DNA from: Betaproteobacteria bacterium
GTDB taxonomy: Bacteria; Pseudomonadota; Gammaproteobacteria; Burkholderiales; Rhodocyclaceae
Direction: 5' to 3'
Assembly (NCBI GenBank): GCA_009781175.1
Contig: WQYQ01000019.1
Span: 1-64,000, forward strand
DNA: 64,000 nucleotides
Below are positions 26,201 through 35,016 of this stretch, piece after piece. A program made the translations under genes and the position numbers. Within the stretch, counting starts at the first letter, position 1. The number at the start of each line of letters is the position of its first letter. The notes beneath the pieces were generated by a model. It was not told the DNA's origin, did no database searches, and saw only the letters and a program-made list of their open reading frames with translations.

Positions 26201-27161
26201 CCATCTTCCACCACGCGAGGTTGTCGAGCGCCGTGCCCCACAGCACGGCCTTCTTACCGCCCGCGTTCATCGCGATGTTGCCGCCGACGCAGGACGCGTC
26301 GGCCGAGGTCGGATCGCAGGCGAACACGCGCCCGGCCGCCTCGGCGGCTTCCATTACGTGACGCGTGACGACGCCCGCGCCGGTCGTGATCGTGGCGTAG
26401 GGCTTCTCCACGCCGGGCAGAAGCTGTTCTTCAACCTTGCCGAGCGCGGTCAGCTTTTCGGTATTGATAACGGCGGAGAGCGGCGAGAGTGGCACCGCGC
26501 CGCCCGTGTAGCCGGTGCCGCCGCCGCGCGGGATGATCGTCAGCCCAAGCTCGATGCAGCCGCGCACGAGATGGCCGATTTCCTCCTCGCTATCCGGGTA
26601 CAGCACCACGAATGGATATTCGACGCGCCAGTCGGTCGCGTCGGTCACATGCGAAACGCGCGCCATGCCGTTGAACGCGATGTTGTCGCGGCGGGTGTGG
26701 CGCGAGAGCAGTTTCAGCGTCTGCTTGCGCAGGTCGTAAGTGGCCTCGAAATGTCGCTGGAACGCATCGACCGCCTTATTCGCGGCGGCAATGAGCAGTG
26801 CGACTTTCGCGGCGCGCGCGTGGTCCTCGTTTTCGGACGAGGCGCGGCGCTTCTCAACTTCGTCGAGCCGGTGGCGCAGCGCGGCGATCAAGGCATTGCG
26901 GCGTTCGCGGTTGGCGATCAGGTCGTCTTCGAGGTAGGGGTTGCGCTGCACGACCCAGATGTCGCCGAGCACTTCATACAGCATGCGCGCGGAACGGCCG
27001 GTGACGCGTTCGGCGCGCAGCGATTCGAGCGCGGACCAAGCCTCCTCGCCGAGCAGGCGAATCACGATCTCGCGGTCGGAGAACGAAGTGTAGTTGTACG
27101 GAATCTCGCGCAAACGATTGGGGGGCGGAGTTTCGCGAATGAATTCTGGGGCGACTTGCAT
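23253..27161 (-). CDS. DUF3683 FAD/Fe-S oxidoreductase (D-lactate/glycolate dehydrogenase-like fusion)
   Basis: A very large flavo-iron-sulfur dehydrogenase, about 1,302 residues. In order: the DUF3683 N-terminal region, an FAD-binding PCMH domain ([19 protein letters not shown]), an FAD-linked oxidase C-terminal domain ([16 protein letters not shown]), two 4Fe-4S motifs ([11 protein letters not shown] and [11 protein letters not shown]), and two CCG modules (PGCGSERLF ... CCGYP; SCGTC ... HDPCH ... CCGEAG). It oxidises a D-2-hydroxyacid and passes electrons to the respiratory chain in related enzymes. Start at 27161 has AGGAAGC upstream. The long fusion is typical of betaproteobacteria. Confidence 0.92.
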   Translation of the reverse strand: MQVAPEFIRETPPPNRLREIPYNYTSFSDREIVIRLLGEEAWSALESLRAERVTGRSARMLYEVLGDIWVVQRNPYLEDDLIANRERRNALIAALRHRLDEVEKRRASSENEDHARAAKVALLIAAANKAVDAFQRHFEATYDLRKQTLKLLSRHTRRDNIAFNGMARVSHVTDATDWRVEYPFVVLYPDSEEEIGHLVRGCIELGLTIIPRGGGTGYTGGAVPLSPLSAVINTEKLTALGKVEEQLLPGVEKPYATITTGAGVVTRHVMEAAEAAGRVFACDPTSADASCVGGNIAMNAGGKKAVLWGTALDNLAWWKMVTPDGNWLVVERLEHNLGKIHDQERVRFRLKRFDASGKRPLGEEIIELPGARFRKTGLGKDVTDKFLGGIPGVQKEGTDGIITSACWILHRLPAHTRTVCLEFYGQVREAVPAIVEIKNYLDTQPGGVQLAGLEHLDERYVKAVGYAPKAKRHGRPKMVLIGDIVGDDENAVMLATSEVVRLCNARGAEGFIAVSPEMRKKFWLDRSRTAAIARHTNAFKINEDVVIPLDRMGDYCDGIERFNIELSIRNKLRMADALSAFLDGELPLNRGEATVTAEELIGERRAHALETIAEVRARWQWIYDHLDLPLGEAEANFAALGIVAGPLSNKAAAPTLFHRVQDYSVRVSWKTELQEPLDDIFDGKFFDPVRKRFEAIQQEVLRSRVFVALHMHAGDGNVHTNLPVNSDDYAMLREANHTVARIMALARGLDGVISGEHGIGITKLEFLSETELAPFREYKQKIDPEGRFNKGKLMPGGDLARAYTPSFGLMGHESLIMQQSDIGSIADSVKDCLRCGKCKPVCATHVPRANLLYSPRNKILATSLLIEAFLYEEQTRRGVSIRHWEEFEDVADHCTVCHKCVTPCPVDIDFGDVSMNMRNLLRKMGQQTNSPAKKIAMWFLNTKNPQTIKFLRKTSIEWAYKAQRLGVDLLKPLAKETTKQPPATTGKPPLKAQVIHFVNKKMPGKLPNRTARALLDIEDASVVPVIRDPRTTRPDTEAVFYFPGCGSERLFSQVGLATQAMLYHVGVQTVLPPGYLCCGYPQRGSGDYDKADKITTDNRVLFHRVANTLNYLDIKTVVVSCGTCYDQLMLYQFEKIFPGCRLIDIHEFLLEKSLKLEGVKGVRYMYHDPCHSPLKQQDPLKTVNALVQTADHIQIEKNDRCCGEAGTFAIARPDISTQVRFRKEEEMKKGADKLRADGFDGAVKILTSCPACLQGLQRYKDDVQGLDADYIVIEMARHLLGEDWMERYVESANNGGIERVLL

Positions 27162-27341
27162 CGTGCTTCCTGATTGTGTGCGGCAACTGCTTGGGGAACC
27201 TGCCATTTTACCGGCCACGGCGAGCGAATGCAGCAAGGTGAGCTTGCCCCGGCGCCATCAACTTGGATGGCTGTGAGATAGAGAGAGTTCGGCTTCGTCA
27301 TTCCCTACTCTTTTATGCGATCGCCACGCCAATGTGACAAA

Positions 27342-27398
27342 GCCCGTAAAATTACCGGACTCGGCGGCGCAGAACATTTTGAGTTGACGCAGTTCCAT
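27342..27398 (-). pseudogene. Remnant of a LysR-type regulator start
   Basis: On the minus strand the gap encodes MELRQLKMFCAAESGNFTG, the opening of LysR-family regulators, and then loses similarity. It is divergent from the MOSC gene, the usual LysR position. The rest of the 27162-27442 gap shows nothing clear. Confidence 0.6.
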
Positions 27399-27442
27399 GG
27401 CTGACGGTCTCCACTGATTGCATTTTTTGATGGATTTCAAAG

Positions 27443-28132
27443 ATGCCGACGCTCGCACCTGTTGGAAAAATTACTACGATTGACGCTCTATTTGCGGGGG
27501 GTATCGGCATTCTTGGCGAGGAGGGCCACCGCAGCGGTATTTTCAAGAACCGGATCGAGACCGTGGTGCGGGTGCTTGCCGACGGTATTGTTGGCGATGA
27601 GCAGGTCGATCGGCGGGTGCATGGCGGGCCGGAGAAAGCGGTGCACCATTTCGCAGCCGAGAACTACGCCAGGCTTGCGGCGGCTTTCCCGCAGGTTGCC
27701 AATGCGTTGGTTCCTGGCAGCCTTGGCGAGAACGTTTCGACGCACGGCATGAATGAGCGCAGCGTGCATATTGGCGACATCTACCGGGCCGGCAGCGTGA
27801 CGTTGCAGGTGTCGCAACCGCGTAGCCCTTGCTGGAAGATCAATCATCGCTTCGCCGTGGATGGCATGTCACTCCATGTCGCCAAGGAACGTATTACCGG
27901 CTGGTACTACCGGGTCATCGAAGCGGGCGTGATCGGGCCTGGCGACTCGATGGTACTGCTTGAGCGCACCACGGACAGGTTCTCGATCGATGCGTTTTGG
28001 GTGGTGCAGTCCGCGCATGCGCCGCCGATCGATGACATGGAGGCCCTGATTGCAGTCGATGGGCTGGCCGCGGACTGGAAGCGGCGTCTGACCGAACGCG
28101 TGCGCTGGATTCGCGAATACCGCACCACTTGA
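27443..28132 (+). CDS. MOSC domain protein (YiiM-like)
   Basis: A 229-residue protein of the MOSC fold, related to the C-terminal domain of molybdenum cofactor sulfurase. Characteristic stretches are QVDRRVHGGPEKAVHHF, LVPGSLGENVSTHGM and the conserved cysteine segment SQPRSPCWKI. A C-terminal 3-alpha region follows, as in YiiM, which detoxifies N-hydroxylated compounds with molybdenum cofactor. Start at the ATG at 27443. Confidence 0.9.
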   Translation: MPTLAPVGKITTIDALFAGGIGILGEEGHRSGIFKNRIETVVRVLADGIVGDEQVDRRVHGGPEKAVHHFAAENYARLAAAFPQVANALVPGSLGENVSTHGMNERSVHIGDIYRAGSVTLQVSQPRSPCWKINHRFAVDGMSLHVAKERITGWYYRVIEAGVIGPGDSMVLLERTTDRFSIDAFWVVQSAHAPPIDDMEALIAVDGLAADWKRRLTERVRWIREYRTT

Positions 28133-28232
28133 GCTCTCGCGCTTGAAGGCGTTGGTGCGGCGCGACAGCCGTTTCATCGTTTGCTTGCCAGGTCTCCGCG
28201 TCGAGCAGGCGAATGACGAAGCGAATGCAGCC

Positions 28233-28313
28233 AGGAAGCGCGGCAGTGATCGGAGCGGCACCGAATTTGATCGCCCGCGCGCCGGAAACAGCCTGGATCG
28301 GGCGCATACTCGG
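28233..28313. repeat. 81-bp dispersed repeat D, copy 1
   Basis: Matches 32254-32334 in 78 of 81 bases. Lies just before the aldo/keto reductase gene. The second copy abuts the broken transposase, so the repeat may be an end of, or a target for, that element. Confidence 0.85.
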
Positions 28314-28358
28314 CCGCGCCGGGAAGCAAACCATCCAAGCAAAAACAAGGAGTTCGTC

Positions 28359-29189
28359 ATGACACAACCCATACTTTCCCTGAATGACGGATCACAGATC
28401 CCGCAACTCGGATTCGGCACCTGGCAGGCCGCCGAAGAAAAAGCCCCCGCTGCCGTTTCCGCCGCGCTCGTGGCGGGCTATCGCTTGATCGACACGGCTT
28501 CCATTTACGGCAACGAGGCGGGCGTCGGCGAAGGGATACGCCTCTCGGGCGTGCCGCGCGCAGACATCTGCGTGGCCACCAAGTTATGGAACAACCATCA
28601 GGGATACGATGAGACGCTACGCGCCTGTGACGCAAGCCTGCGGCGGCTGCGGCTCGATTACGTTGATCTCTATCTGATCCATTGGCCGATGCCGCGCCTG
28701 GGCCGCTATCTCGATAGTTGGCGCGCGCTGATCGCGCTGAAAAAAGAAGGGCGCGCGCGCTCGATCGGCGTCTCCAATTTCCAGATTCCGCATCTGCAAC
28801 GCCTGCTCGACGAAACCGGGGTGCTTCCATCGGTCAACCAGATCGAACTGCATCCGTATTTTCAGCAGCGCCTCCTGCGCGAGTTTCATGCCCTGCATGG
28901 AATCGTCACCGAGTCCTGGAGCCCGCTTGGGCAGGGCGGCGCTTTGCTGCGTGATGAACAGGTCCTGCGCATTGCGCGGAAACATCAAAAAACAGCGGCG
29001 CAAATCGTGCTGCGCTGGCATCTCGACTGCGGCTTGGTCGCGATTCCGAAATCGGTTCATCCCGAGCGTATCCGCGAAAATTTCCAGATTTTCGATTTCC
29101 GGCTCGACGCCGAGGATATGGCCCTGCTCGACGGCCTCGACAACCCGCAAGGACGTATCGGCCCCAATCCTGACACGGCGGACTTTTAA
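28359..29189 (+). CDS. Aldo/keto reductase
   Basis: A 276-residue NADPH-dependent (beta/alpha)8 reductase. The catalytic tetrad is visible: Asp and Tyr in LIDTASIYGNE, Lys in VATKLWNNHQ and His in LIHWPMP. The NADP-binding end has IPKSVHPERIREN. Start at 28359, with AAGGAG seven bases upstream. The cupin gene follows one base after the stop, so both are one operon. Substrate probably small aldehydes or 2-oxo acids. Confidence 0.93.
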   Translation: MTQPILSLNDGSQIPQLGFGTWQAAEEKAPAAVSAALVAGYRLIDTASIYGNEAGVGEGIRLSGVPRADICVATKLWNNHQGYDETLRACDASLRRLRLDYVDLYLIHWPMPRLGRYLDSWRALIALKKEGRARSIGVSNFQIPHLQRLLDETGVLPSVNQIELHPYFQQRLLREFHALHGIVTESWSPLGQGGALLRDEQVLRIARKHQKTAAQIVLRWHLDCGLVAIPKSVHPERIRENFQIFDFRLDAEDMALLDGLDNPQGRIGPNPDTADF

Positions 29190-29190
29190 A

Positions 29191-29670
29191 ATGCACGAAG
29201 AAGAAAAACCCGTGGCGCTGATGGCGGCCGAGGTCGCACCGCGAAGCAAGCCCTCCAACTACCCGGAACCGTTCGCGAGCCGGATGAAGGGCCGGGAAAA
29301 GCGCCCACTCGGCGATGCGTTCGGCCTGACGAATTTCGGCGTCAATCTCACCACACTCCAGCCGGGCGCAATTTCCGCGCTGCGCCACCGGCATACCCGG
29401 CAGGATGAATTCATCTACATCCTCGCCGGCGCGCCAACGCTGATTACCTGCGCCGGAGAAACCCAACTGGCCCCAGGCATGTGCGCGGGCTTCAAGGCCA
29501 ATGAAGGCGATGCGCACCACCTCGTCAATCGTACTGATGCAAGCGTGACCTATCTCGAAATCGGCGACCGGGTGGCCGGCGACGAAGGTTTCTACCCTGA
29601 TGACGATCTGGAGGCGTACCGGGAAGGCGGCGCCTGGCGCTTCAGGCACAAAAACGGCGAGCCTTATTAG
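29191..29670 (+). CDS. Cupin domain protein
   Basis: A 159-residue protein with one cupin barrel: metal-ligand motif 1 region ISALRHRHTRQDEFIYILAG (two or three His and a Glu) and motif 2 region FKANEGDAHHLVNRT. It starts one base after the aldo/keto reductase stop (TTTTAAAATG), so it is coupled to it. Function unknown; sugar-nucleotide or small-metabolite binding is typical. Confidence 0.88.
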   Translation: MHEEEKPVALMAAEVAPRSKPSNYPEPFASRMKGREKRPLGDAFGLTNFGVNLTTLQPGAISALRHRHTRQDEFIYILAGAPTLITCAGETQLAPGMCAGFKANEGDAHHLVNRTDASVTYLEIGDRVAGDEGFYPDDDLEAYREGGAWRFRHKNGEPY

Positions 29671-29736
29671 TAGGGTCCCACCCTCCACAACTCACCCAGA
29701 GGGGGAGGGAACAAGAACCTACGTCACCGGCCTTGT

Positions 29737-31251
29737 TCAGGCCGTGCGCATACTTCCCGTTTCTACATACCGCTGATGCCATGACAGAGCCTCGGGCAAT
29801 AGGTGCGGCGTGTGTTTGCCGTAGCTGTCGCGGCAGGCGCGGTCGAAATAGTCGTTCAGCATGTCGCGGTAATCGGGGTGCGCACAATGGTCGATGACTT
29901 GGCGCGCGCGCTGTTTTGGGCTCAAGCCGCGCAAATCGGCCAGGCCCTGCTCGGTGACGAGCACGGTCACGTCGTGCTCGGTGTGATCCACGTGGCTGAC
30001 CATCGGCACGATGCAGCTGATCTTGCCGTTCTTGGCGGTGCTGGGCGTGAGGAAGAACGAGATGTAGGCGTTGCGCGCAAAGTCGCCCGAGCCGCCGATG
30101 CCATTCTGGATGCGGCTGGCCATCAGGTGCGTGGAGTTCACGTTGCCATACAGGTCGGCCTCGATCATGCCATTCATCGTCAGGCAGCCCAGGCGGCGTA
30201 TCAATTCGGGGTGGTTGGAGATTTCCTGCGGCCGCAGGATGATGCGCTCGCGGTAGAAATCAATGTTGTCGAGGAAATCCTGCATCCCTTCAGGACTCAG
30301 CGAGAACGACGTCGCCGAGGCCATGCGCAGCACGCCGCTCTTGAGCAGATCCATCATGCCGTCCTGAATCACCTCGGTGTAGGCCGTCAGGTCCCGGAAC
30401 GGGCTGTTGCCCAAGCCGGCCATCACCGCGTTGGCGATGTTGCCCACGCCCGACTGCAAGGGCAGCAGGTTCTTGGGCAGGCGGCCCTGGGTCACTTCGT
30501 TGTTCAGGAAATCGAGAACGTGCCCGGCAATGCGCTGCGATGTGGCGTCGGGCGGCGTGAAGGCGGAGTTGCGGTCGGGCGCATCGGTCTCGACGATGGC
30601 GACGATTTTGTCGGGGTCGCAATAGAAGGTGGTTTCGCCGATGCGGTCGTCCGGACGCACCAATGGAATCGGCTTGCGATGGGGCGGCAGCGCGGTGCCG
30701 TAGTAGATGTCGTGCATGCCCAGCAGTTTTTCGGACTGCTGGCGGTTGACTTCAAGGATCACCCGCTTGGCTTCGGAAATCCAGGTCTTGTTGTTGCCGA
30801 CCGATGATGAGGGCACCAGCCGCCCGTCAGGCAGGATGCCCGCGACTTCAATCACCGCCACGTCCAGTTGGCCGTAAAAGCCGAACCAGGTGTTCTGCGC
30901 CACGTGGCTCAGGTGCATGTCCAGATAGTCCAGCTCGCCGGCGTTGATGCGATCACGCAGCACCGGGTCGGACTGGTAGGGCATGCGCATACCGATGCCG
31001 TTGACCCGCGCCAGCACGCCATCGAGCTCCGGGGCGGTTGACGCGCCCGTGAGCACGCGGATCTGAAACGGCTTGCCTTCGGCGCGTGCGGCTTCCATGC
31101 GTTTGGCCAGCGCCAGGGGAATCGCCTTGGGATAGCCGGCCCCCGTGAAGCCGCTCATGCCCACGGTCATTTCGTGTTGGATCAAAGCTGCCGCCTGCTC
31201 CGCACTCATGACGCGCTGACGCAGGTTTTCGGCTTGAATTCGGGTGCTCAT
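29737..31251 (-). CDS. Acetyl-CoA hydrolase/CoA-transferase (succinyl-CoA:acetate type)
   Basis: A 504-residue class I CoA-transferase. The catalytic glutamate lies in LTAYTEVIQDGMMDL. The CoA-binding glycine loops are GMSGFTGAGYPKAIP and GVGNIANAVMAGLG, and the C-terminal part reads IVPMVSHVDHTEHDVTVLVTEQGLADLRG. It moves CoA between acyl-CoA and acetate, or hydrolyses acetyl-CoA. Start at 31251 (GAGGAA eight bases upstream) rather than the longer frame. Confidence 0.93.
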   Translation of the reverse strand: MSTRIQAENLRQRVMSAEQAAALIQHEMTVGMSGFTGAGYPKAIPLALAKRMEAARAEGKPFQIRVLTGASTAPELDGVLARVNGIGMRMPYQSDPVLRDRINAGELDYLDMHLSHVAQNTWFGFYGQLDVAVIEVAGILPDGRLVPSSSVGNNKTWISEAKRVILEVNRQQSEKLLGMHDIYYGTALPPHRKPIPLVRPDDRIGETTFYCDPDKIVAIVETDAPDRNSAFTPPDATSQRIAGHVLDFLNNEVTQGRLPKNLLPLQSGVGNIANAVMAGLGNSPFRDLTAYTEVIQDGMMDLLKSGVLRMASATSFSLSPEGMQDFLDNIDFYRERIILRPQEISNHPELIRRLGCLTMNGMIEADLYGNVNSTHLMASRIQNGIGGSGDFARNAYISFFLTPSTAKNGKISCIVPMVSHVDHTEHDVTVLVTEQGLADLRGLSPKQRARQVIDHCAHPDYRDMLNDYFDRACRDSYGKHTPHLLPEALSWHQRYVETGSMRTA

Positions 31252-31414
31252 TGCTGATGTTCCTCTAATGTAAAAGCGACGATTGGCAACTCTCAAGGCC
31301 ACCTTCTCGTCAACGAGAGGCGCAAAGACTATAGATGCCGTCGCCGATCTGCATGATGCGCCGCAACTGCGCATCAAAAACTTTGCGGCAAGGTTGCTGC
31401 TTCAAGGCGGGGCT

Positions 31415-31451
31415 GTAGGTTGCGGGTGAGCTTGCGAACCTCAACGTTTGG
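31415..31451 (+). repeat. GTAGGTTGCGGGTGAGC repeat
   Basis: Single copy of the repeat seen as a pair at 20974-21060, lying between the CoA-transferase promoter side and the left end of the IS remnant. Confidence 0.7.
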
Positions 31452-31456
31452 CCTTA

Positions 31457-32252
31457 GAGCTTATCCTTAAACTATCGATCCGAGCCGCATTGTGCGCGGT
31501 GACGGAGCGATATCTTGAGCAGTAAACGTGTCCAATCATGGATGGTAACTGATCAATTCTGGCAGCGGGTAGAACCGTTGGTCCCGCAGCCAGTGCGCTC
31601 ACCGGACAAGCAGTACGCCCGCCAGACTGGTGTTCGAGGCCATTGTCATTGTGTATGTGTTGCGCACCGGCTGCCAGTGGAAAGCTCTGCCCCGCGAGCG
31701 TTTTGGCAGCGCCAGTGCGATTCATCAGCGCTTTCTCCAATGGGAACAAGCTGGTTTCTTTGAAACGCTGTGGCGCGCAGGGCTGGCCGAGCATGAGCAG
31801 ATGGAAGGCATCGCTTGGCGATGGCAAAGCATTGATGGGGCGATGATGAAAGCTCCGCTTGCCAAAGAAGCCCTCGGAGCCAACCCGACGGATCGGGGGA
31901 AAAAAGGCAGCAAGCGGCACCTGTTGGTGGACGCTCGTGGCATCCCGTTGTCGCTCATCGTGACCGCAGCCAATGTCAATGATGGCTGACGGCTTGATGA
32001 GGTGCTCAGTGCCATTCTGATCAAACTCAAAAATCCAGTGCATCGGCGCAACAAGCATCTGTGTGCTGACGCGGGCTACCGAAGTGCCGAGAACCTGCGG
32101 ATCATCAAAGCACACGGCTACGTTGCCCACGTTGTCGATCGTCGCAAGGAAGCTGAGGCCAAACGGCGAAATCCCAGCAAGAAAGCCCGGCGTTGGATTG
32201 TGGAGGTCTGTCAGAGCTGGTTCAATCGTTTCCGTAAGCTGCTCGTATGCAG
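31457..32252 (+). mobile_element. IS5-family insertion sequence remnant, transposase inactivated
   Basis: The transposase reading is split. Frame 1 gives MVTDQFWQRVEPLVPQ (31515 on). A frameshift near 31635 leads to a frame beginning EAIVIVYVLRTGCQWKALP. An in-frame TGA at 31987 (probably once CGA, arginine) interrupts NVNDG and RLDEVLSAI. The protein then runs on to WFNRFRKLLV and is cut off, joining the 81-bp repeat D. The DDE residues are in part present (SIDGAMMKAP, LCADAGY). The left end may be GAGCTTATCCTTAAACTATC; no right inverted repeat was found. It is dead. Confidence 0.85.
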
Positions 32253-32253
32253 C

Positions 32254-32334
32254 AGGAAGCGCGGCGGTGATCGGAGCAGCACCGAATTTGATCGCCCGCG
32301 CGCCGGAAACAGCCCGGATCGGGCGCATACTCGG
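32254..32334. repeat. 81-bp dispersed repeat D, copy 2
   Basis: Fused directly to the truncated transposase. 78 of 81 bases match 28233-28313. The rest of 32335-32508 holds two further short repeats and a leader, no other gene. Confidence 0.85.
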
Positions 32335-32349
32335 TCGTGTGACTGCTAA

Positions 32350-32373
32350 GAACCTGTTCAGAGTCTGTCGCGA
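32350..32373 (+). repeat. Solo terminal repeat of the GAACCTGTTCAGA family
   Basis: GAACCTGTTCAGAGTCTGTC followed by GCGA, matching the ends of the MITE-like element at 45573-45714. Confidence 0.65.
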
Positions 32374-32437
32374 GAGACTGTAACGCCACGAGTTTGGGGT
32401 GCCCATAAGGGGTTTGTCTCGTTTGCGCTTGGCTCGT

Positions 32438-32476
32438 GGTCATTCTGCGCGGAGCGAAGCGCAGTCGCAGAATCCA
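32438..32476. repeat. GGTCATTCTGCGC hairpin repeat, complete copy
   Basis: A 39-bp unit in which ATTCTGCG pairs with CGCAGAAT. Same family as the inverted pair at 9215-9297. Confidence 0.75.
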
Positions 32477-32508
32477 CACAACAACAATTTTTAGTCGGAG
32501 AAGGGTCA

Positions 32509-32889
32509 ATGAAAGACCAAAAGCTGATTCGGGCGATTGAACGATTGATCGATGCGGGGTGCAACTATCGGATCGATGAACTGAAAGAGATTTACGCGCC
32601 CGACCTCGTGATACACATCCTTCAGGAAGATTCATCCCTGATGACCTTTGATTACGAGAAGAATCTGGATTTCTTTCGTTCCTTGCGAGACTCCGACGCT
32701 CCCCCGCTAGATTCAACAGCGCACTTCAATTTGGCGGAGGTTCAGAACGATATTGGCTTTGTAGTTGTCACGAGAACAATGAATCTTGGGGCAGGCCCAA
32801 AGAAGATTGTTTTCAACCTGATGCTTAGAGAGGGGACGGAAGGGTGGCAGGTATTTCGGGAGCAAGCGGTAATTGCTGGTGAAGCCTAA
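32509..32889 (+). CDS. NTF2-like (SnoaL/DUF4440-type) protein
   Basis: A 126-residue protein with the cone-shaped NTF2 fold pattern: an N-terminal helix pair (AIERLIDAGCNYRIDELKEIY) then APDLVIHILQ and later beta strands (IGFVVVTRTMN, WQVFREQAVI). Such small domains are enzymes or binding proteins; no catalytic residues can be assigned. A CGGAGAAGG ribosome site lies upstream, in a leader that is repeated before the next gene. Confidence 0.7.
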   Translation: MKDQKLIRAIERLIDAGCNYRIDELKEIYAPDLVIHILQEDSSLMTFDYEKNLDFFRSLRDSDAPPLDSTAHFNLAEVQNDIGFVVVTRTMNLGAGPKKIVFNLMLREGTEGWQVFREQAVIAGEA

Positions 32890-32954
32890 CTATTGGGTCC
32901 CCATGTCGTCATTGGCCAATGTTCAACAACAATTTTAATCGGAGAAAAATCGAT

Positions 32955-33488
32955 ATGAAACGAATCCTGTTCGCCAGCTTCCTCGCTCTGAACGTTTGCA
33001 TCGCAAATGCGGGCGACTTCACCCTTACGAGCACGGCTTTCGCCAGCGGCAAGCTTGGTCAAGCTCAGTTCGCCAACGGCTTCGGCTGCACGGGCGGCAA
33101 TGCTTCGCCCGATATGAGCTGGTCCAATTCGCCGGCCGGAACAAAAAGCTATGTCGTGACGCTCTACGATCCCGATGCGCCGACAGGCTCGGGCTGGTGG
33201 CATTGGGCCGTCATGAATCTGCCCGCGACGACTACCGGCCTGCCCGCGGGAGTTTCGTCCGCGCAATTACCCGCTGGCGCGCGCGAAATCAACACCGATA
33301 CGGGCGCGCCGGGCTTTACCGGCGCTTGTCCTCCGGCTGGGGAAGTGCATCGCTACATCCTGACGGTCTATGCGCTGGGTGTGGAGCGGCTCGATCTTCC
33401 GCCCAACGCCACGCCCGCCATGCTCGGCTTCACGATACGCAACTCCATACTTGGTCGCGCCAGCCTGACGGCGCATGGGTCGCGCTAG
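32955..33488 (+). CDS. YbhB/YbcL-type PEBP (Raf kinase inhibitor-like) exported protein
   Basis: A 177-residue phosphatidylethanolamine-binding-protein family member with a signal peptide ending IANAG. Family motifs: SPDMSWSNSPAGTKSYVVTLYDPDAP, WWHWAVMNLP and YILTVYALGVERLDLP. Start at 32955 with GGAG 10 bases before. The stop TAG is formed inside the CTAGAGCGG end of the downstream repeat element, so the final residues may have been set by that insertion. Confidence 0.92.
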   Translation: MKRILFASFLALNVCIANAGDFTLTSTAFASGKLGQAQFANGFGCTGGNASPDMSWSNSPAGTKSYVVTLYDPDAPTGSGWWHWAVMNLPATTTGLPAGVSSAQLPAGAREINTDTGAPGFTGACPPAGEVHRYILTVYALGVERLDLPPNATPAMLGFTIRNSILGRASLTAHGSR

Positions 33489-33659
33489 AGCGGTTTTGGT
33501 TCATTCCCTCTCCCCCAACCGGCTCCGCCCCCCTCGCTGCGCTCTCCCCGCAAGCAGGCGAGGGGAGCGTCTTCCCCTCTCCCACTTGTGGGAGAGGGTG
33601 CCCAGAAGGGGCGGGAGAGGGAAAGCGAAGCGTATACATTTGAATCAAAAATGCTCTAG
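33483..33659. mobile_element. 177-bp element with CTAGAGC terminal inverted repeats
   Basis: Ends are CTAGAGCGGTTTTGGTTCA (33483-33501) and its near inverse TGAATCAAAAATGCTCTAG (33641-33659). The interior is the GC-rich CCCTCTCCC repeat also found at 10444-10552. The same ends bound a different interior at 38748-39042. No coding sequence. It looks like a non-autonomous miniature element. Confidence 0.75.
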
Positions 33660-33676
33660 TGGCGTACATTGCATGA

Positions 33677-34546
33677 ATGGATAACACGATCATCGCCCGC
33701 CCAGGCGTCGGCAGCACGGGGCGCATCCTGCAATGCCAAGCGTTGAGAATGGCGCATATTTTCAACGAGCAGCCGCTGTTAATCATCATTCAAAACGGCG
33801 AAAAACACCTCGCCTGGGCGGGCGGCGAATGCGTGTTGCGCGCGGGTCAGGCAGTGGCCCTTGCGGGCGGGCAGCGTTTCGACGCCACAAACCGCCCCGG
33901 CCCGAACGGGCAATATGAAGCGTTCTGGTTTGCATGGGATTCCGCATTGCTCGATGCCACGCCGGATGCGGGTAGCGCCCCGATCCGCGATCTGCTCGCG
34001 ATTCGTCCGCCAGATCGAACATTTGAAATCGCATGCCAACAAGCGCAAGAGGCGATCCGCGAAACCGACACCGTTCCCGCCGCCGTGGCGCGTCATCGCA
34101 TGCGGGAATTGCTGGTCTGGATCGAACATTTCGGCGGCCATTTCGCGGCGGCGACTTCCCCTTCGCTGATGCGCCGCGTGTGGGGGCTGCTCGGCAGCGA
34201 TCCAGGGCGGAATTGGAATACCGATGCGGTCGCGCGGGCCATGGCAATGAGCGAGGCGACGCTACGCCGCCGCCTTGCCACCGAAGGCGCGAAGCTCTCC
34301 GAACTGCTCGCCGATCTGCGCATGACGCGAGCCTTGTCCTTGCTCCAATCGACCAGCCTGCCGATCAACCAGATCGCGCTCGAAGTCGGCTACGAATCCG
34401 CCTCGCGCTTTGCCATACGTTTTCGCAAGCGTTTCGGTTTTGCACCGACCGCAATTCGTGGCGATCGCGCTGTTTTACGCAGTTCGAAAGAACATGCTCC
34501 AGACCGCGCGCGAATCGAAGCCAACCTCTATGCAAAGCCGAATTGA
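33677..34546 (+). CDS. AraC-family transcriptional regulator
   Basis: A 289-residue regulator with an N-terminal cupin-like sensing domain (LLIIIQNGEKHLAWAGGECVLRAGQAV) and a C-terminal AraC domain with two helix-turn-helix parts (AVARAMAMSEATLRRRLATEG and INQIALEVGYESASRFAIRFRKRFG). The target may be the upstream PEBP/NTF2 genes, but no operator is evident. Confidence 0.9.
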   Translation: MDNTIIARPGVGSTGRILQCQALRMAHIFNEQPLLIIIQNGEKHLAWAGGECVLRAGQAVALAGGQRFDATNRPGPNGQYEAFWFAWDSALLDATPDAGSAPIRDLLAIRPPDRTFEIACQQAQEAIRETDTVPAAVARHRMRELLVWIEHFGGHFAAATSPSLMRRVWGLLGSDPGRNWNTDAVARAMAMSEATLRRRLATEGAKLSELLADLRMTRALSLLQSTSLPINQIALEVGYESASRFAIRFRKRFGFAPTAIRGDRAVLRSSKEHAPDRARIEANLYAKPN

Positions 34547-34639
34547 AAGGCAAGTCCGACTCAAGTACGCTGAAAAGCCTAAAACGTTGGGTTTTGCTAC
34601 ATCCCTCTCAATCTACGCGCTAGTTATTTAAGGATTCAC

Positions 34640-34954
34640 ATGGAACCGTCACGAGCCATTGTGGCAATGCTGATCGTCTGCGCGCTTATTTTTGGATCAA
34701 TTATTGGAATACCTTATTTGGCAACCAGGCTCACCCAACCTGCATGGGCAACATTCAAATAACTGGTTTGGTTTATCGTGCTTGCATTCGCTCTTGGCGT
34801 ATTTCTTCCAATATTTGTCAGCGTTCCTATCGCATTCGCCATCACAATAGCTCAGCACAAAAAACGTGTTGCTCGATATGAAAATTTTGCCGCTGAAAAT
34901 AATGTGAATGCAAACAATAAGCACATAGAAAAAGCTCAACAAAATCAAGAATAA
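34640..34954 (+). pseudogene. Small two-helix membrane protein interrupted by an in-frame stop
   Basis: From ATG 34640 the frame reads 40 codons with one membrane helix (IVAMLIVCALIFGSIIGI), a TAA at 34760, and then 63 more codons in the same frame with a second helix (WFIVLAFALGVFLPIFVSV) and a polar Asn/Lys/Gln-rich tail ending NNKHIEKAQQNQE. The two halves look like one roughly 104-residue protein. The region is clearly AT-richer than its surroundings, as for acquired DNA. Confidence 0.5.
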
Positions 34955-35016
34955 TATGCCAAATTATTTTCAATAAAACAAGTTTGCGGGAAATCAGCCT
35001 GCGCCGCTAAAGCACT

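Noticed and set aside
24627-27173. Long plus-strand open frame opposite the DUF3683 dehydrogenase
   Set aside because: Antisense shadow; the minus strand carries recognisable FAD and Fe-S motifs throughout.
34697-34948. 83-codon minus-strand frame with many cysteines
   Set aside because: No ribosome site, odd composition, and it is opposite a better two-helix frame.
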